Source: Hypericum androsaemum (Eukaryota; Streptophyta; Magnoliopsida; Malpighiales; Hypericaceae). From it: a stretch of DNA of 64,000 bases. The DNA lies in the NCBI GenBank assembly GCA_963995505.1, contig OZ023182.1:13930619-13994618 (forward strand), written 5' to 3'. A program made the translations under genes and the position numbers. How positions within the stretch are numbered: the stretch's first letter is position 1; every line of letters begins with the position of its first letter. Below the pieces are notes generated by a model. The model had not been told where the DNA came from, searched no databases, and saw nothing but the letters and a program-made list of their open reading frames with translations. Positions 1 to 11,260 of this stretch are shown here, piece by piece.

Positions 1-91
1 CTCCTGAATCAATCACCCACATAGAATGTGACTCAGTTAGAAGGGTACAAGAGGATACATACAACTTACTCACACTTGAGTTTAGGTGTAC

Positions 92-934
92 CTATTTGGG
101 CATCTTGCAATCTTTTGCAAAATGTCCCTTCTGTTGACAGTTAAAATATTTCACTTTTGAAATGTTAAACCGCTTTTTCTTTTTAGCCTTGGAGCCATCC
201 AACTTGGTTCCATGGTTTTCAGCCTTTGGAGTTTCTTTACACTTACCCTTCCATTTACCTTTCTTCTTTTTCCCACCACTCCCATTCGAACAAATCGAAT
301 GGGCTTCAGGGTGAGATTTCATAGCTAGGAGGCGATCCTCCTCTAGCTCAAGGTGTCTGGCAACATCATCAAATGTTACCAAATGGTCAGAATGGGTAAG
401 ATTCATCTTCATCTGTTCCCAACTTGGTGGTAGGGAACAGATGATAGCTTGAATCTGTTGCTCGTTGCTAAGTATGTGACCAGCCTCTGCCAGTTCACTG
501 ATCATATTAGACATCACTCTTAAGTGTTTCCTCATGGTAACCTCCGGACGCTTTTTAAAGGTGTCAAACCTCAGTGTCAAAGCACGTAACTTTGACACTG
601 AAAGCTTTCCGAATTTTTGTTTGAGAGCATCCCATAATTCTTTCGCGTTGTCATACATATGAAATTGTCGGATGACATCATCCATCATTGAACTTAACAA
701 AATCAATCGGGCAGTAGTGTTCTTTCTCTTCCAAATAACATAAGCTTCTTTGTCTCGCTTATGTTGAGCAGTTGTGCCTTCTTCAAGCTCATCCATTATC
801 ACATGTATGTGCTCCAGAACCTCTTGTTCCTCAAGCACATATTGGATTTTCATGCTCCAATTCTCATAGTTTTCACCGTTGAGTTTTAACTCACGGTTTA
901 GCTCAGCTATGATGGATCTAGAAGCAACTGACAT
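92..934 (-). CDS. Copia gag protein (UBN2-type capsid with degenerate zinc knuckle)
   Basis: This 280-residue frame encodes the gag nucleocapsid of a Copia element. The N-terminus has the LNGENYENWSMKIQ motif typical of the DUF4219/UBN2 gag family, followed by the helical capsid region with a conserved LWDALKQKFG segment. Near the C-terminus is a lysine-rich tract and a CCHC-like knuckle reading YFNCQQKGHFAKDC, in which the first zinc-binding Cys is replaced, so zinc binding is doubtful. The frame stops at position 92, before any protease motif. In an intact element gag usually continues into pol, so this stop may be an inactivating mutation or an unusual gag-only arrangement. Confidence 0.85.
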   Translation of the reverse strand: MSVASRSIIAELNRELKLNGENYENWSMKIQYVLEEQEVLEHIHVIMDELEEGTTAQHKRDKEAYVIWKRKNTTARLILLSSMMDDVIRQFHMYDNAKELWDALKQKFGKLSVSKLRALTLRFDTFKKRPEVTMRKHLRVMSNMISELAEAGHILSNEQQIQAIICSLPPSWEQMKMNLTHSDHLVTFDDVARHLELEEDRLLAMKSHPEAHSICSNGSGGKKKKGKWKGKCKETPKAENHGTKLDGSKAKKKKRFNISKVKYFNCQQKGHFAKDCKMPK

Positions 935-1310
935 CTCTATAGGGATTTTTTAATATGAGAACATATTAGAAATTTGATTTGGCAATATGATTCAATTTAC
1001 TAATCACTCATAACTTTTAACGATATGACGTCTTTGATTAATCTCAAAATCGAAGTGGGTCGCGGGCATGCTTCCCCTCACCATTCAAGTATTAATCTTA
1101 AACTTTAACCGTTTAAAGTTCATCGATAGTAAACTCAAGTGGAAGCAATTAAACAAATATCTTTATTTAATTACATGTTTGATATATGCATTTGTACATT
1201 CTGAGTTTATACACACATGTACAAAAAACTCAGACAAGGTCTCAACCTATTGTACAAAATTTCCCTAAAAATAACATATGTACATGGGGACAGTTAAACA
1301 TAACATGTAA

Positions 1311-1667
1311 TCACATAAGGATCGGGTGTCCAGGCGATCCGGTAGGAGAATCCAGATACATATCTAGATCCAGGTGCGAGGACGATCCTATGGGGACCGG
1401 GTGCGAGGACGATCCGGCGAAGGATTCCAAGTTCACCGCCGAAACCGGGATCGATTCCATAATCCAGATGATCAGGAGCGGAGGAAAACTATAATAGTAT
1501 TCCTTAGCGAGGTAGCGGTTCAAGATCAAACCGCTTCGCAACTCCAGAACAGGAGAAGGTATCATTTCTCTGCGAAGACCCCTTTTTTCAAGATAGTAGA
1601 TTAGACCATAGAGGGGCATCTCTATGGGTATTGAACTCAGGCTCCGAGAAGACACACATATCTTCAC
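1311..1667 (-). other. Leader reading frame of 118 codons in the Copia element
   Basis: This frame lies between the LTR and gag on the element's sense strand. It contains two near-identical GSSSHP/GSSSHL blocks that come from a local direct repeat of gaggacgatcc at about 1377-1416. I recognise no domain. It may be leader RNA that happens to be open, or the second half of a protein begun in the frame upstream (1693-2001). Confidence 0.3.
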
Positions 1668-1692
1668 GGATTTTCAGCGTGACCAGGAGGTC

Positions 1693-2001
1693 TCAAAACA
1701 TGGAGGGCCAGTCTGCTCCATAATCATAACCTCCGGCCCAGATGCAGTCTTGCATCTCCCTTTGAATAGCCTCGATGTGCTCAACGATAACATACATGTC
1801 ATCCTTCGGCACACGTAGCGGTAAACGGTGCTTCAGAACCTTTTGTCGAAGTTTCGTTGCACACAAGTTCAGATACCTTCCTCCAGTAGCCATCAAATCT
1901 TGCAACAATTGCAATTCAATTTCGGGATAATTCTCATATTCTCCCAAAATATGATTGAAAAACTCATTTTTTAATCTTTTGATGATCATAATATGGATCA
2001 A
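1693..2001 (-). other. Leader reading frame of 102 codons in the Copia element
   Basis: This sense-strand frame is upstream of gag. The composition looks protein-like, with charged helices such as LKNEFFNHILGEYENYPEIE and a start at 2001. No family is recognised. It stands just downstream of a GC-rich block (about 2330-2720) that resembles a plant 5' exon. Together they make the leader look like captured or accessory sequence rather than plain untranslated RNA. Confidence 0.35.
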
Positions 2002-3034
2002 TCCATGTGATTCTAGTTAAATTTAACATATCTCGGAACTCGTTCCAAAATATTTTCATTTTAAGTTTATTAAAAATATCGTTACAATTTTTAATAAACC
2101 TAACATTTTATTAGATTTATTAGATTTTAATTGAATAAAAACTGATTTTATCCAATTAAAAGAGGAAAAACCTAACATTTAAGTCCAATTTTGACTTGAC
2201 CGTAAATCGGGTTAGGTCGAACCAACAAACCAAGCCAATTTGACCGATTTTTTAATTTTCTTGACCCGGGTATAAATATTTTCGGGAAAAATCACGAAAT
2301 TACGATTTTGCCCCTCGCATATTTTTCCCTTCCACTTTCTCTATCTTCTCTCGCGCGACGCCGAAGGCGTCCGATTCTCTACCCACGACCGCCGCGCAAC
2401 GACGACGAACCAACAGCCGAGACCAGTCGCAATCGACTCGCCGTGGTGTCGCGAGCTCGTCAGTAGCAGCCTCGCGAGCCGTCGTGCCTCCATGCTCCGT
2501 CGCGGTCGTCTTCTCCGTTCCGCGCGTCTCCGCCTTTGTCGGCTTCGATCTTGCGATTCCGATGACGTCGATCCACGAAAGTCATATCGGAACGTCGAGG
2601 CGAAGCCGGAGAATCGACTATCGTCGATCTACGGCGTCGAAATCATCGGATTTCCAACGAAATCGACGGGAATCGATTTGGGGAAAATCGCCCCAAATCG
2701 CCCGATTAGGGTTTTTTGTTGATTTGGGGATTTTTGGACAAAGTTCAATTTAATCCCCAAGTTTTCCAAAAATTGCACCGAAGTTCGTGACACGCAGATG
2801 CCACGTATGCGGTCAAATTTCAGATTGGTACCTTAAGATTTTGCGCATGCGCGAATTTGCCCGCGTGGTTAGGCAAAATGTAATTTAGTCCCGCTGGTTC
2901 TAAATTAATTACATTAAAGTCCAACAGATTATGATTTTCAATAAAATCATAATTAATACGATTTTTAACCCAATAAATCACATAATTACTTGAATTAAAA
3001 TATCATATCATCATCAAAACATGGTTTCAACTAT

Positions 3035-3046
3035 GCTCTGATACCA
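3035..3046 (-). other. Primer binding site (initiator tRNA-Met type)
   Basis: The minus strand reads TGGTATCAGAGC, the standard plant Copia primer binding site complementary to the 3' end of initiator tRNA-Met. It lies two bases inside the LTR edge at 3049. Confidence 0.93.
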
Positions 3047-3048
3047 AT

Positions 3049-3698
3049 TGACGGGTTTGACGTGTAATTAATGAGTAATTACATGTTAAACCTGATAAAT
3101 TAACAAACTAATTCGTTAATAATAAATCACTTACTTGTTGAAGCAAGAGGTCCACAGGTTCGGGTCCATAATGTCTTCGTGCTAGTCAAATTACGATCAC
3201 GTTTTAACGGATTCGTAATTGATTTTCATGAGATTTCCTCTATAGAAAATCTGATCAAAACTCAGGGACTATCACAGAATTTTTTCTTTCTTATTGAGTG
3301 GTTGTGGGCAAACTTCCAGATTGGTTCAGCCGGATTTCCCTTTTTATAGGAAAATCCGGCACACCAGAATGCGCCATGTGCCACGCCACGTGGCGATACT
3401 TGACCTCATGTCCGCCACGTGGCACGCATGTCCGCCACGTGGCACTTCAGACCGCATGTCCGTCACGTGGCAAAGCTATTCCCTAGCTTTGCCACGTGGC
3501 GCCACGTCAGCATGCCACGTGGGCCGCCACCTTTGGAGGCAACTGAGTCAGCGCCATGTTACGCTGACGTGGCACCTACGTGGCATCGGACAGGTCAACG
3601 CGGGTTGACCGGCCCATCCAACCCAACTTATGGGCCTGATGGGCTTGGGCCCAATCAGACACAATAATAATTGCCTGATTGAGCCTTTAGGTCCAACA
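3049..3698 (-). repeat. 5' LTR of the Copia element
   Basis: On the minus strand the repeat starts TGTTGGACC at 3698 and ends CCCGTCA at 3049, next to the PBS, giving TG...CA ends over about 650 bp. U3 holds a G-box cluster and a TATA box. The outer edge is inferred from the TGTTGGA start because no second LTR is in view. Confidence 0.75.
3341..3590 (-). promoter_or_regulatory. LTR promoter: TATA box and six-fold G-box cluster
   Basis: The minus strand has CCTATAAAAAGGG with the TATA box at 3348-3341. Upstream of it in U3 (about 3385-3520) are six CACGTG cores, several in the perfect palindrome GCCACGTGGC, plus further ACGT elements (GACGTGGC, TACGTGGC) up to about 3585. G-boxes are targets of bZIP and bHLH factors, including those of ABA and light responses. 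Control by such factors is inferred from the motifs only. Confidence 0.7.
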
Positions 3699-5570
3699 AC
3701 TACAATGGCCTACTAAGACTATGTGTAGCAGTGCCGAGCGCCGAGCGCTCGGACTATTATTTTATTATTTTAAAAAATGGTGTTTAATGATTTCCGCTCG
3801 GCCGAGCGGATTGGTTGGCTTTTTTTAATTTATTTATCTAACTATCTAGTTATTTTCACTTGGCATAATATTATTCGTAAAAATAGATTTATTCGGATAA
3901 TATTTTTGTGGTTAGCTTATCTTTAGCAATAAATTTAAAAATTATTAAATTTTGTATCTCTATAAATAGAGTCCAATGATAATTAATTATGTAATTTGAA
4001 ATTCCTGTATTTGTAATATGAAAATTTCATATTCGTAATTTATCATTTGTACCTTAAATTATTTTTATCTAATTTAGTATTCCAATTTTTGCTTTTGTAA
4101 TTTTATGACTTAATCACAATATTTAATCGTGTTATTGAAAATATAATTATTTTCGTAATATATAATTTTAATCTAAACAAATCAAGTAGATAATATGTGG
4201 ATGAGAAAGAAATTAATTGTTTATTCTGTGAACTGGGTTGCTGATGTGGGTAGAAAATATGTAAGTGGATTGGATTGGGTAGGAATTAGGTATGAAAGAG
4301 GGAGAAATTAATAATTTATTCCGTGAACTGGATTGGATGAGTTACTGATGTGGGTAGTCTAAGATAGCTCCTAGAGGCGTACATCGGTCGACTATCGCGC
4401 TGAGGAAGAATATCAGTCGCACAAATATACAGATATACATAAAAGTCATTAAAAAATATATTGATTAATGACGTTAGCAGTTTACGTAAGAGTAACATTT
4501 AACCGAACTACAAGAACGATAAAATATTTTTTGAAAAAATAGAAATTGCATCAATAATTTAACGATAGACACCAGAAGATAATTTGCACTGAATTGTTTT
4601 ACCACGTTTGACCGGGTCTTACTCGCACTATTCAGTTTTCTGGCATTTTGAGGGACAGCTAAATCCACACACAAAATTTGAACCGCAAATTAAAGGGAAA
4701 AAAAATCTTTTGACTCATTTGAAATCCATCCAAATATCGGCATAAATATAATTCAGCGTCATCGTATGCGACAACTATTCATATTTTGAATTATTTGGTC
4801 TTGAATTCTGTTATTTAATTTTGGCTAAAAAAATCTGTTATTTAATTGATTCAGGGAAAAGGCGCTTAAAAAAACACATGTATACAGTTGAATTTGTTCT
4901 CCATTTTCTTGCGAAAGAAATTTGATTTTTTTTATTTGGCTGAAGGCAGAAGCACAAAGTAAATTAGAAAATGTATAGAACAATTTAGATTTTTTTGGGG
5001 TGGAATACAGAACAATTTAGATTGAAACATTATACATGCTCTTCAATTGTGCAATAAATGCAATATTCCATTTTTGTTCTCTATGCGTGCGGGCAATAAA
5101 TTGTCAACAAGAGAGAAAATTTCAGACCAAAAATACACGAAAAAATATTTTGGTAAATTATTTATAATTTTTAATACCATTTGTTATATGACTACTAAAC
5201 TGATTAATTTAATTTCGAGTCGAGTAAAATTTTTAAATAATGACAAATCTATCCTAAATATCATCACCGTTATATTTCAAAAAATTCGGACTTAAAATCT
5301 AGTAAAATTGGAATAACGTGGTTGTCAGAAGTTATTTATAATTTAATGTGCGATTGGTCACAGTTAAGTATTTTTTGGTCAAGAGGGGTAGAGTATATAC
5401 TATACAAAAAGTTGTGATGCTCTTCAGTCTGAAAAGGTAACAATAAAAAAGGAACCGGAATTCCCGGTAGCCGGTTACTTGCCGTTGGAAGCTCCCCCCA
5501 TATATTAACACCCACCCTACCCTTCACCCATCCACTCTTCTTCCCCAAAACCCGAGAGAGAGAGAGAGAG
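3699..5570. other. AT-rich intergenic DNA with a short imperfect tandem duplication
   Basis: No gene is visible. A diverged tandem duplication places gaactgggttgctgatgtgg (about 4231-4250) beside a copy at about 4325-4356. An inverted GCTCGGC/GCCGAGC motif lies at about 3735-3805. A TATA-like atatatta at about 5501-5508 and a GA run at 5553-5570 belong to the promoter and 5'UTR of the next gene. Confidence 0.5.
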
Positions 5571-6053
5571 ATGAACGACCCAATTCCCGAGGAGACGACC
5601 GCCAACTCGAGCGCCCTCCTGTCGTCCACCACCCGGTGCTGCTGCTTCCCCTGCTTCGGCTCCCGCGGCTCCCTCTCCTACTCCGCTCCCTCCTCCTCGT
5701 CCTGGTGGGACCCGCCCCAGTCGCCGCCCCCTGGCTCCTGGCGGTCCCGCAGCATCGGCGCCTTCAAGAAGGTCCGCGAGTGGTCGGAGCTCGCCGCGGG
5801 GCCCAAGTGGAAGACCTTCATCCGCCGCTTCAACCGGGGGAACTCCCGGTCGTCCGCCTCCGGGGGCAAGTTCCAGTACGACCCCCTCAGCTACGCCCTC
5901 AACTTCGACGAGGGCCCACACGCCGCCGCCGACGAGGACCTCGACAGCGGCGACTTCAGCGGTTTCTCCTCCTCCCGGTACGCTGCCGTTTCGGTCTCCG
6001 GCAGCGGCAACAGCTTCGCCGTTGTTAACAAGGAAGTGGCGGTTATCTCTTGA
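5571..6053 (+). CDS. Uncharacterised small plant protein with Cys-rich N-terminus
   Basis: This single-exon frame encodes 160 residues. Visible features are CCCFPCFG near residue 23, a Trp/Pro-rich stretch with SSWWDPP, a basic WSELAAGPKWKTFIRRFNR block at about 70-88, and a KFQYDPLSYALNFDEG motif at about 99-114, followed by a Ser/Gly-rich tail. These blocks match a family of short plant proteins often annotated only as stress-induced or uncharacterised. No enzyme motif is present. GC content is far above the surroundings, as in many short intronless plant genes. The start follows a GA-repeat leader, and an AATAAA polyadenylation signal stands at 6111. Long opposite-strand frames here are by-products of the high GC content. 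Confidence 0.85.
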   Translation: MNDPIPEETTANSSALLSSTTRCCCFPCFGSRGSLSYSAPSSSSWWDPPQSPPPGSWRSRSIGAFKKVREWSELAAGPKWKTFIRRFNRGNSRSSASGGKFQYDPLSYALNFDEGPHAAADEDLDSGDFSGFSSSRYAAVSVSGSGNSFAVVNKEVAVIS

Positions 6054-6116
6054 AGAAGGGAAAATTGGGCGGCTTGTTCGATGTGCGTTTAATTATTGTT
6101 TGTTTAGGACAATAAA

Positions 6117-7558
6117 TTTTGTTTTTATTAAGTAATTGTTGTTTTTGTATAGAATAGCGGGAGACAGAGTAGATACATAGTTGTGCAAAGATTGGGATAA
6201 TGACGATGAAGTTGCGTGCAGGGATTATAATTAATTAATTATATGATATATTCAAAAGTAAAAAGAGTTGGGGTTTGCAATTATTGGGTTATTTATTATT
6301 AAATCGTTTCTTATTAAATCGTTTATTAAATCGTTTCTCATATGGTCAGTTTTTTCCCGCGGATGTTACGTTTTTGGACAGTTTCTCTGCTCGATTAGAG
6401 CAGCTGGAGCTAGTGCGGCGCCTTTAACCTTCGTTCCGTGATTTCTTATTCGCCAGCTGTTTAGTGGACGATAATAGGAATCAATCATTTTAGGTTTTAA
6501 TCAAATAATTTTTTTCGGCCGTTAATTTCTCACGGGATATCATATCTAGCAATTAATGATTACCATTTCATATCAAAGTGCAATATTTAAGTAGTTAATC
6601 GTGTAATGAAATATAAGAGGGCAAACATATTTGTTACATGTTATCTATCTAGCTGGTATATGTGCGATTTTGGTTGGAAACCTAAATGGTACCTGTTAAA
6701 ATTTCCCATTGCCTACTCTATTTTGTCACGGTTAAGCATGATCCATTTTGTTGGGGAACTGTGATTGGTTTCCGACCGCTCAGCTAATTCTCAAGTGACA
6801 TAAGCGGTCGCTTTTGTTTTTTATTTATGGATAATTTTTTAAAGAATAATTGTCAAATAGTTCCTCTCTTAATTACTCAAAATTCGTACTTAATTCTTTT
6901 TATATTATTCTTGTTTGTTAAATTAACACCTTGAAATTATATTTTCGATCATACATGACACCTCACCGTCTTTAGTTTTTTGTCCACGTGAGTCTCGTTG
7001 AGTGCACTTGGCAGATAGGATCGCCGGTCGTTGTTGCGACTTGCAAATGCGATAAGATCAAGTGAGCAAAGGCGCATTTGGTGGATATAGTGGTGGCCTG
7101 GTGGGGGCAACGCTTTTATTTTCTGGCGTAACGCTCATGCCCACTTTCGGGTTAAGAAATTTGTCCACCTCAAAAAACATTAGATAAATTTGTATAATGG
7201 AAAAAATTTCTCAAAAAGTATTTTTTAAAATGGGAGGCCATAGTCCATTTTTTAATTTTTATCAAAAGTTTTAAAGGATGATTATTTATTGTACTTAGTT
7301 AATTTTTTGATTTTGCATAATTTTTAGAGTTCTATATTACCAGTTTGACTAAAAGGAGACTATTTTGCCTCAGGACTGGTACGTAGTCTTTATACAGCAA
7401 TTCTTTTATGGTACTGCCATATTAAGTAGAATCCAATAAATATCTATATGGAAGGTAAATTAGACATGTTCATTACCTAATGAGATTACGTGCCTAATTG
7501 AATCTTGCTTTTTTTTCTCCACTAACTATATGGAAGGTAAATTAGTCCTTGTCATCTT
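6117..7558. other. Intergenic AT-rich DNA
   Basis: No coding region, RNA gene or clear transposon end is visible. A short direct repeat, tatatggaaggtaaattag, occurs at about 7445 and 7528 just before the duplicated element. Confidence 0.5.
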
Positions 7559-7849
7559 GGATTTGGTCCTGATTTTGAAAAGTAAGTCTGAGACTAACTT
7601 GAATAAAAGGTGAGCAATTAGATTGATTTTTTAAATTATGTGTAAGATCTGATGGCCAATATTCATGCATGGATATTTTAGTCATTTGATTAATTTTATT
7701 CTCTCTCAAACCCCTCACTCTCCCAAATCAAATCCCGTCGCCCAATCTCTCCCAATCAGACAAAAATCCTAATTCCCGATAGGTGGAAAACTCGTGCGGC
7801 GACTCGCGACTACTGGTGGTAGGGCACCGCGTCGGAGATCGGCAATAAT

Positions 7850-8056
7850 TTGTCAAGAAGAGCGACCCCCAATGGTAGCGACCCCTCTGTGGATAAGAGA
7901 ACCCGAACCACGGGTCTCAAGAAGACCCTGACGCGACGCGAGCAATCGTCGAAGCTTAGCTTCCCCTCACCGGCGCCGGAGCCAGCGAAGCTCGTCGCCG
8001 ACGAGCCCCGATCCATCAGCCTCAGTGCTAGAGATGCCTTAGAGCGAAGCCTGTAG
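7850..8056 (+). pseudogene. Captured gene fragment in copy 1
   Basis: This 68-codon frame contains PAPEPAKLVADEP and ends LSARDALERSL before a stop. The related block in copy 2 continues LSARDALERSLQKYEPKAKA, so copy 1 has been truncated by a point or indel change. The preceding leader and the following intron-like sequence suggest that genomic DNA, not mRNA, was captured. The parent gene is not recognised. Confidence 0.5.
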
Positions 8057-8705
8057 AAGTATTTTCCTCCTCGTTGGGATAAGAAATTGTGATCCCAAAG
8101 CGGAAGCGGTGCGGGAAAGCTTCTCTGGTTTGCCTTTTTCTCCTTCATTTAATTTAGCCTTCTATCTATGTGTGTATTACTGATGCTTCTTAGGTTAGGC
8201 CTTTTCTCTTTCAGTTTGGTAATTGAGAGAGGAGATGATGGTTTTAGATACCACTAGGTAGCATTTGAGTATTGGAAAAGTAGAATGGTGAAATGGAGAA
8301 GTAATACTTTGAATGCCCGATTTGAATTGTTGAGCCATATGAAGTTCATTGCACAGTCGTATTCTTTGTGTTTGGGAGAAGTACGAGAATGAGAGAAAAT
8401 TAGCTCAAGTTACATTGTGCTGCTACAACTTTCTGTCTTATGCGGACGAGGATGGAGATGGAGTGGAGGGAGAACTTTGTGTTGTTGGCAAACCAGAGTG
8501 GCATCGGCATCGAATTCATGGCTCTCGACTCCGTTCATTTCGTTGTTCTTGCAGATTTAAGTATATATTTTTTTTGTCAAAGATTGTAATTACAGATTGT
8601 TGCAAAAATTAGAGACTGTACATGTAAAGATTGATTTTTTTCTTTATGTGCTTAAATTTCATGTAAAGATTGTAATTAATATATATTTGATTATATTTAT
8701 ACATA

Positions 8706-9290
8706 ACCAAGTGAAATAGTATACCCGATTAGGTCAAATGGTATACCAAGTTAGGTCAAATGGTATATCCAGTTAGGTCAAATGGTATACCCGGTTAGAT
8801 TAAATGGTAATGGGAGATGCTCGATCTGTGTTTCTTGTTAATATAAACTACCACTTTGTTGTTAAAATGGTTTGTCCGATTATGTTAAAATAATTTATCC
8901 GGTTATGTTAAAATAGTTTGTCTGCTTATGTCAAATGGTATGCCGTGGTTATGTCAAATGGTATGATTTAAATAATTAATTTGATAATATTAATTGAGAT
9001 TTTTTCCAGATGAAATGGTATGACATTTTATATGGAATGGTATACCCGGTTAAGTCAAATAGTTTGCCCGGTTACGTCAAATGGTATGCCTGGTTATGTC
9101 AAATGGTATGTTATGTTAAATAATTAATTTGATAATATTAATTGTATGATATGTTGAAAAGGTTTACCAGTTTATGTCAAATGGTATGCCTAGTTATGTT
9201 AAATAGTATGATCGGTTAAGTCAAATAGAATACCCGATAATGTCAAATAGTATACCAATTTGTTATATTTGGTATACCAATTTTCTATAA
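8706..9290. repeat. Minisatellite of about 20-bp units, copy 1
   Basis: Degenerate direct repeats of the type aaatggtatacccggttaggtc run through this AT-rich stretch, with variants such as aaatagtttgcccggttacgtc. The array is broken by short unrelated AT tracts. The same array occurs in copy 2. Confidence 0.8.
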
Positions 9291-9802
9291 AAAAAAGATT
9301 AAGAAAAAAAAAACCCACGTGGCAACCAAAGCCAAACCCCCAACTCCAACTAACACGCGCCCTTGCCCTCTACCACGCGCATTTTTTCTTTTGTTTTTTG
9401 CCATTTAATTACCCACTTTTTACAGCTTTGCCACTGTAGAGTCCCCATTTCCTTCTAAATTAGGCCCGTCCTGAAATGGGTTATCTAGGATGCAATCCAG
9501 TCCCTCAAGGGTAGTGGATTTGGTCCTGATTTTGAAAAGAAAGTCAGGACCAACCATGATAAAAATGTGAGCCATTGGATTGATTTTTTAAATCATGTGC
9601 AAAAATTTGATGGCTAATATTTAGGTGGAGGTATTTTAGTCATTTGATTAATTTTATTCTCTCTAAAGTCTCTCATTCTCCCAAATCCCGTCTCCCATTC
9701 TCTCCCAATAAGACAAAAATTCTAATTCTCGATGAGTAGAGAACTCGCACGGCAGCTCATTGGTAGTGGTGGTATGGCACCGCGTTAGAGATCAACGATG
9801 GT

Positions 9803-10117
9803 TTGTCAAGGGGAGCGACCCTCGACGAGAGCGACCCTCTGTGGAGAAGAGAACCCGAACCGCTGGTTTCAAGACCCATGCAATGCGAGCAATCATCGAA
9901 GTTCAGTTCCCCCTCGCCGGCGCTGGAGCCAGCAAAGCTAGATCCAGTGGAACTCATTGCCGTCGAGCCCCAATCCGGCGGCCTCAGTGCTAGAGATGCC
10001 TTAGAGCGAAGTCTGCAGAAATATGAACCCAAAGCGAAAGCAGAGCGGGAAAGCTTCTCAGGTTTGCCCCTTTCTCCTTCATTTAATTTAGCCTTCCATC
10101 TATGTGTGTATTACTGA
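9803..10117 (+). pseudogene. Captured gene fragment in copy 2
   Basis: This 104-codon frame parallels the copy-1 fragment: it carries EQSSKFSSPSPALEPAKL and LSARDALERSLQKYEPKAKA. After about residue 90 it runs into sequence that looks like intron (SFNLAFHLCVYY). No protein family is recognised. The two copies keep the same reading frame through their shared block, as expected if both descend from a coding exon. Confidence 0.45.
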
Positions 10118-10639
10118 TGCTTCTAAGGTTAGGCCTTTTCTCCTTCGGTTTGGTAATAGAGAGAGGAGATGATGGTTTCGAACACCACTATGTAGCGTTT
10201 GAGTATTGAAAAAGTAGAATGTTGAAATGGAGAAGTAATACTTTAAATGCTCAATTTGAATTGTTGAACCATGTGAAGTTCATTGCACAATTTGTATTCT
10301 TTTTGTTTGGGAGAAGTACAGGAGTGAGAGAAAATTAGCTCAAGTTATATTGTGCTGCTACAACTTTCTGGCTTCTGCGGAGGACGATGGAGAGGGAGTG
10401 GAGGGAGATCTTTGTGTTGTTGGCGAACCAGAGTGGCACCGGCGTCGAATTCATGGCTCCCACCTCTGTTCATTTCGTAGTTCTTGTGGATTTGAGTATA
10501 TTGGTTTTTTTTGGTCAAAGATTGTAATTACATATTGTTGTAAAAATTAGAGAATGTACATGTAAAGATTATTATTTTTTATTTCTGTGTTTGAATTTCA
10601 TGTAAAGATTGTAATTAATATATATTTGATTATATTTAT

Positions 10640-11260
10640 ATAACCAAGTCAAATAGTATACCTGATTAGGTCAAATGGTAAGCTAGGTTAGCTCAAATAA
10701 TATACCCAGATAGGTAAATGGTATACCCGGTTAGGTCAAATGTTAATGGGAGATGCTCGATTTGTGTTTCTTGTTGATACAAAGTGCCACTTCTTTGTTA
10801 AAATAGTTTGTCCAGTTATGTTAAAATAGTTTGTGGTATGTCTTGGTTATGTCAAATGGTACGATTTAAATCATTAATTTGATAATGTTAATTATAATTT
10901 TTTCCATATGAAATAGTATGACCGGTTATGTCAAATAGTTTATGTCAAATGGTATGTCGTGTTAAATAATTAATAATTTGACAATATTAATTGTGATTTT
11001 TAGATGAATTTAATCAAAAATATGTTGAAATAGTTTGCCCGATTATGTCAAATGGTATATCCGATTATGCCAGATGGTATATGTTGTTATGTCAAATGAC
11101 ATGTCTTGTTATATAATTAATTTGATAATATTAATTGTGATCTTTTTTCAGATGAATATAATCGAAGATATGTTGAAAAGGTTTGCCCGTTTATGTCAAA
11201 TAGTATGCACAGTTATGTCAAATGGTATACCTGATAATGTCAAATAGTAGACCAATTTTC
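10640..11260. repeat. Minisatellite of about 20-bp units, copy 2
   Basis: Same degenerate unit as the copy-1 array (aaatggtatacccggttaggtc and variants such as aaatagtttgcccgattatgtc), interrupted by short AT tracts. Fewer well-kept units than in copy 1. Confidence 0.75.

Larger units (their letters stand above)
1..3698 (-). mobile_element. Ty1/Copia LTR retrotransposon, 5' part only
   Basis: Reading on the minus strand, the element has a 5' LTR (3698-3049), a tRNA-Met-type primer binding site (3046-3035), a long leader and a gag reading frame (934-92). The pol domains would lie beyond the left edge and are not visible. The leader of about 2.1 kb between the PBS and the gag start is much longer than in most Copia elements and holds further reading frames. 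A target duplication cannot be tested because the second LTR is outside the window. Confidence 0.85.
7559..9497. mobile_element. Transposon-like unit, copy 1, with captured gene piece and minisatellite
   Basis: The unit begins GGATTTGGTCCTGAT. It is repeated almost in full at 9516-11478, after a 17-bp spacer. Its right end mirrors the left imperfectly; in copy 2 the inverted end is GATTGGGTCCTGG, about 11 of 12 bases matching. The unit holds a GC-rich gene-like block (about 7790-8060), an intron-like block, a second exon-like block (about 8440-8540), and an AT-rich array of about 20-bp repeats. This looks like a non-autonomous DNA transposon with captured host gene sequence. No transposase and no clear target duplication were seen, so the superfamily is open. 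Confidence 0.55.

Noticed and set aside
1186..1494. 102-codon plus-strand frame in the Copia leader
   Set aside because: It is antisense to the element and overlaps the better minus-strand frame.
5517..5921. 134-codon minus-strand frame rich in Gly, Ala and Glu
   Set aside because: It is the antisense of the GC-rich plus-strand gene at 5571-6053 and has low-complexity composition typical of such shadows.
8706..11260. CRISPR-like array
   Set aside because: Units are degenerate, there are no uniform unique spacers, and the genome is eukaryotic; it is a minisatellite.
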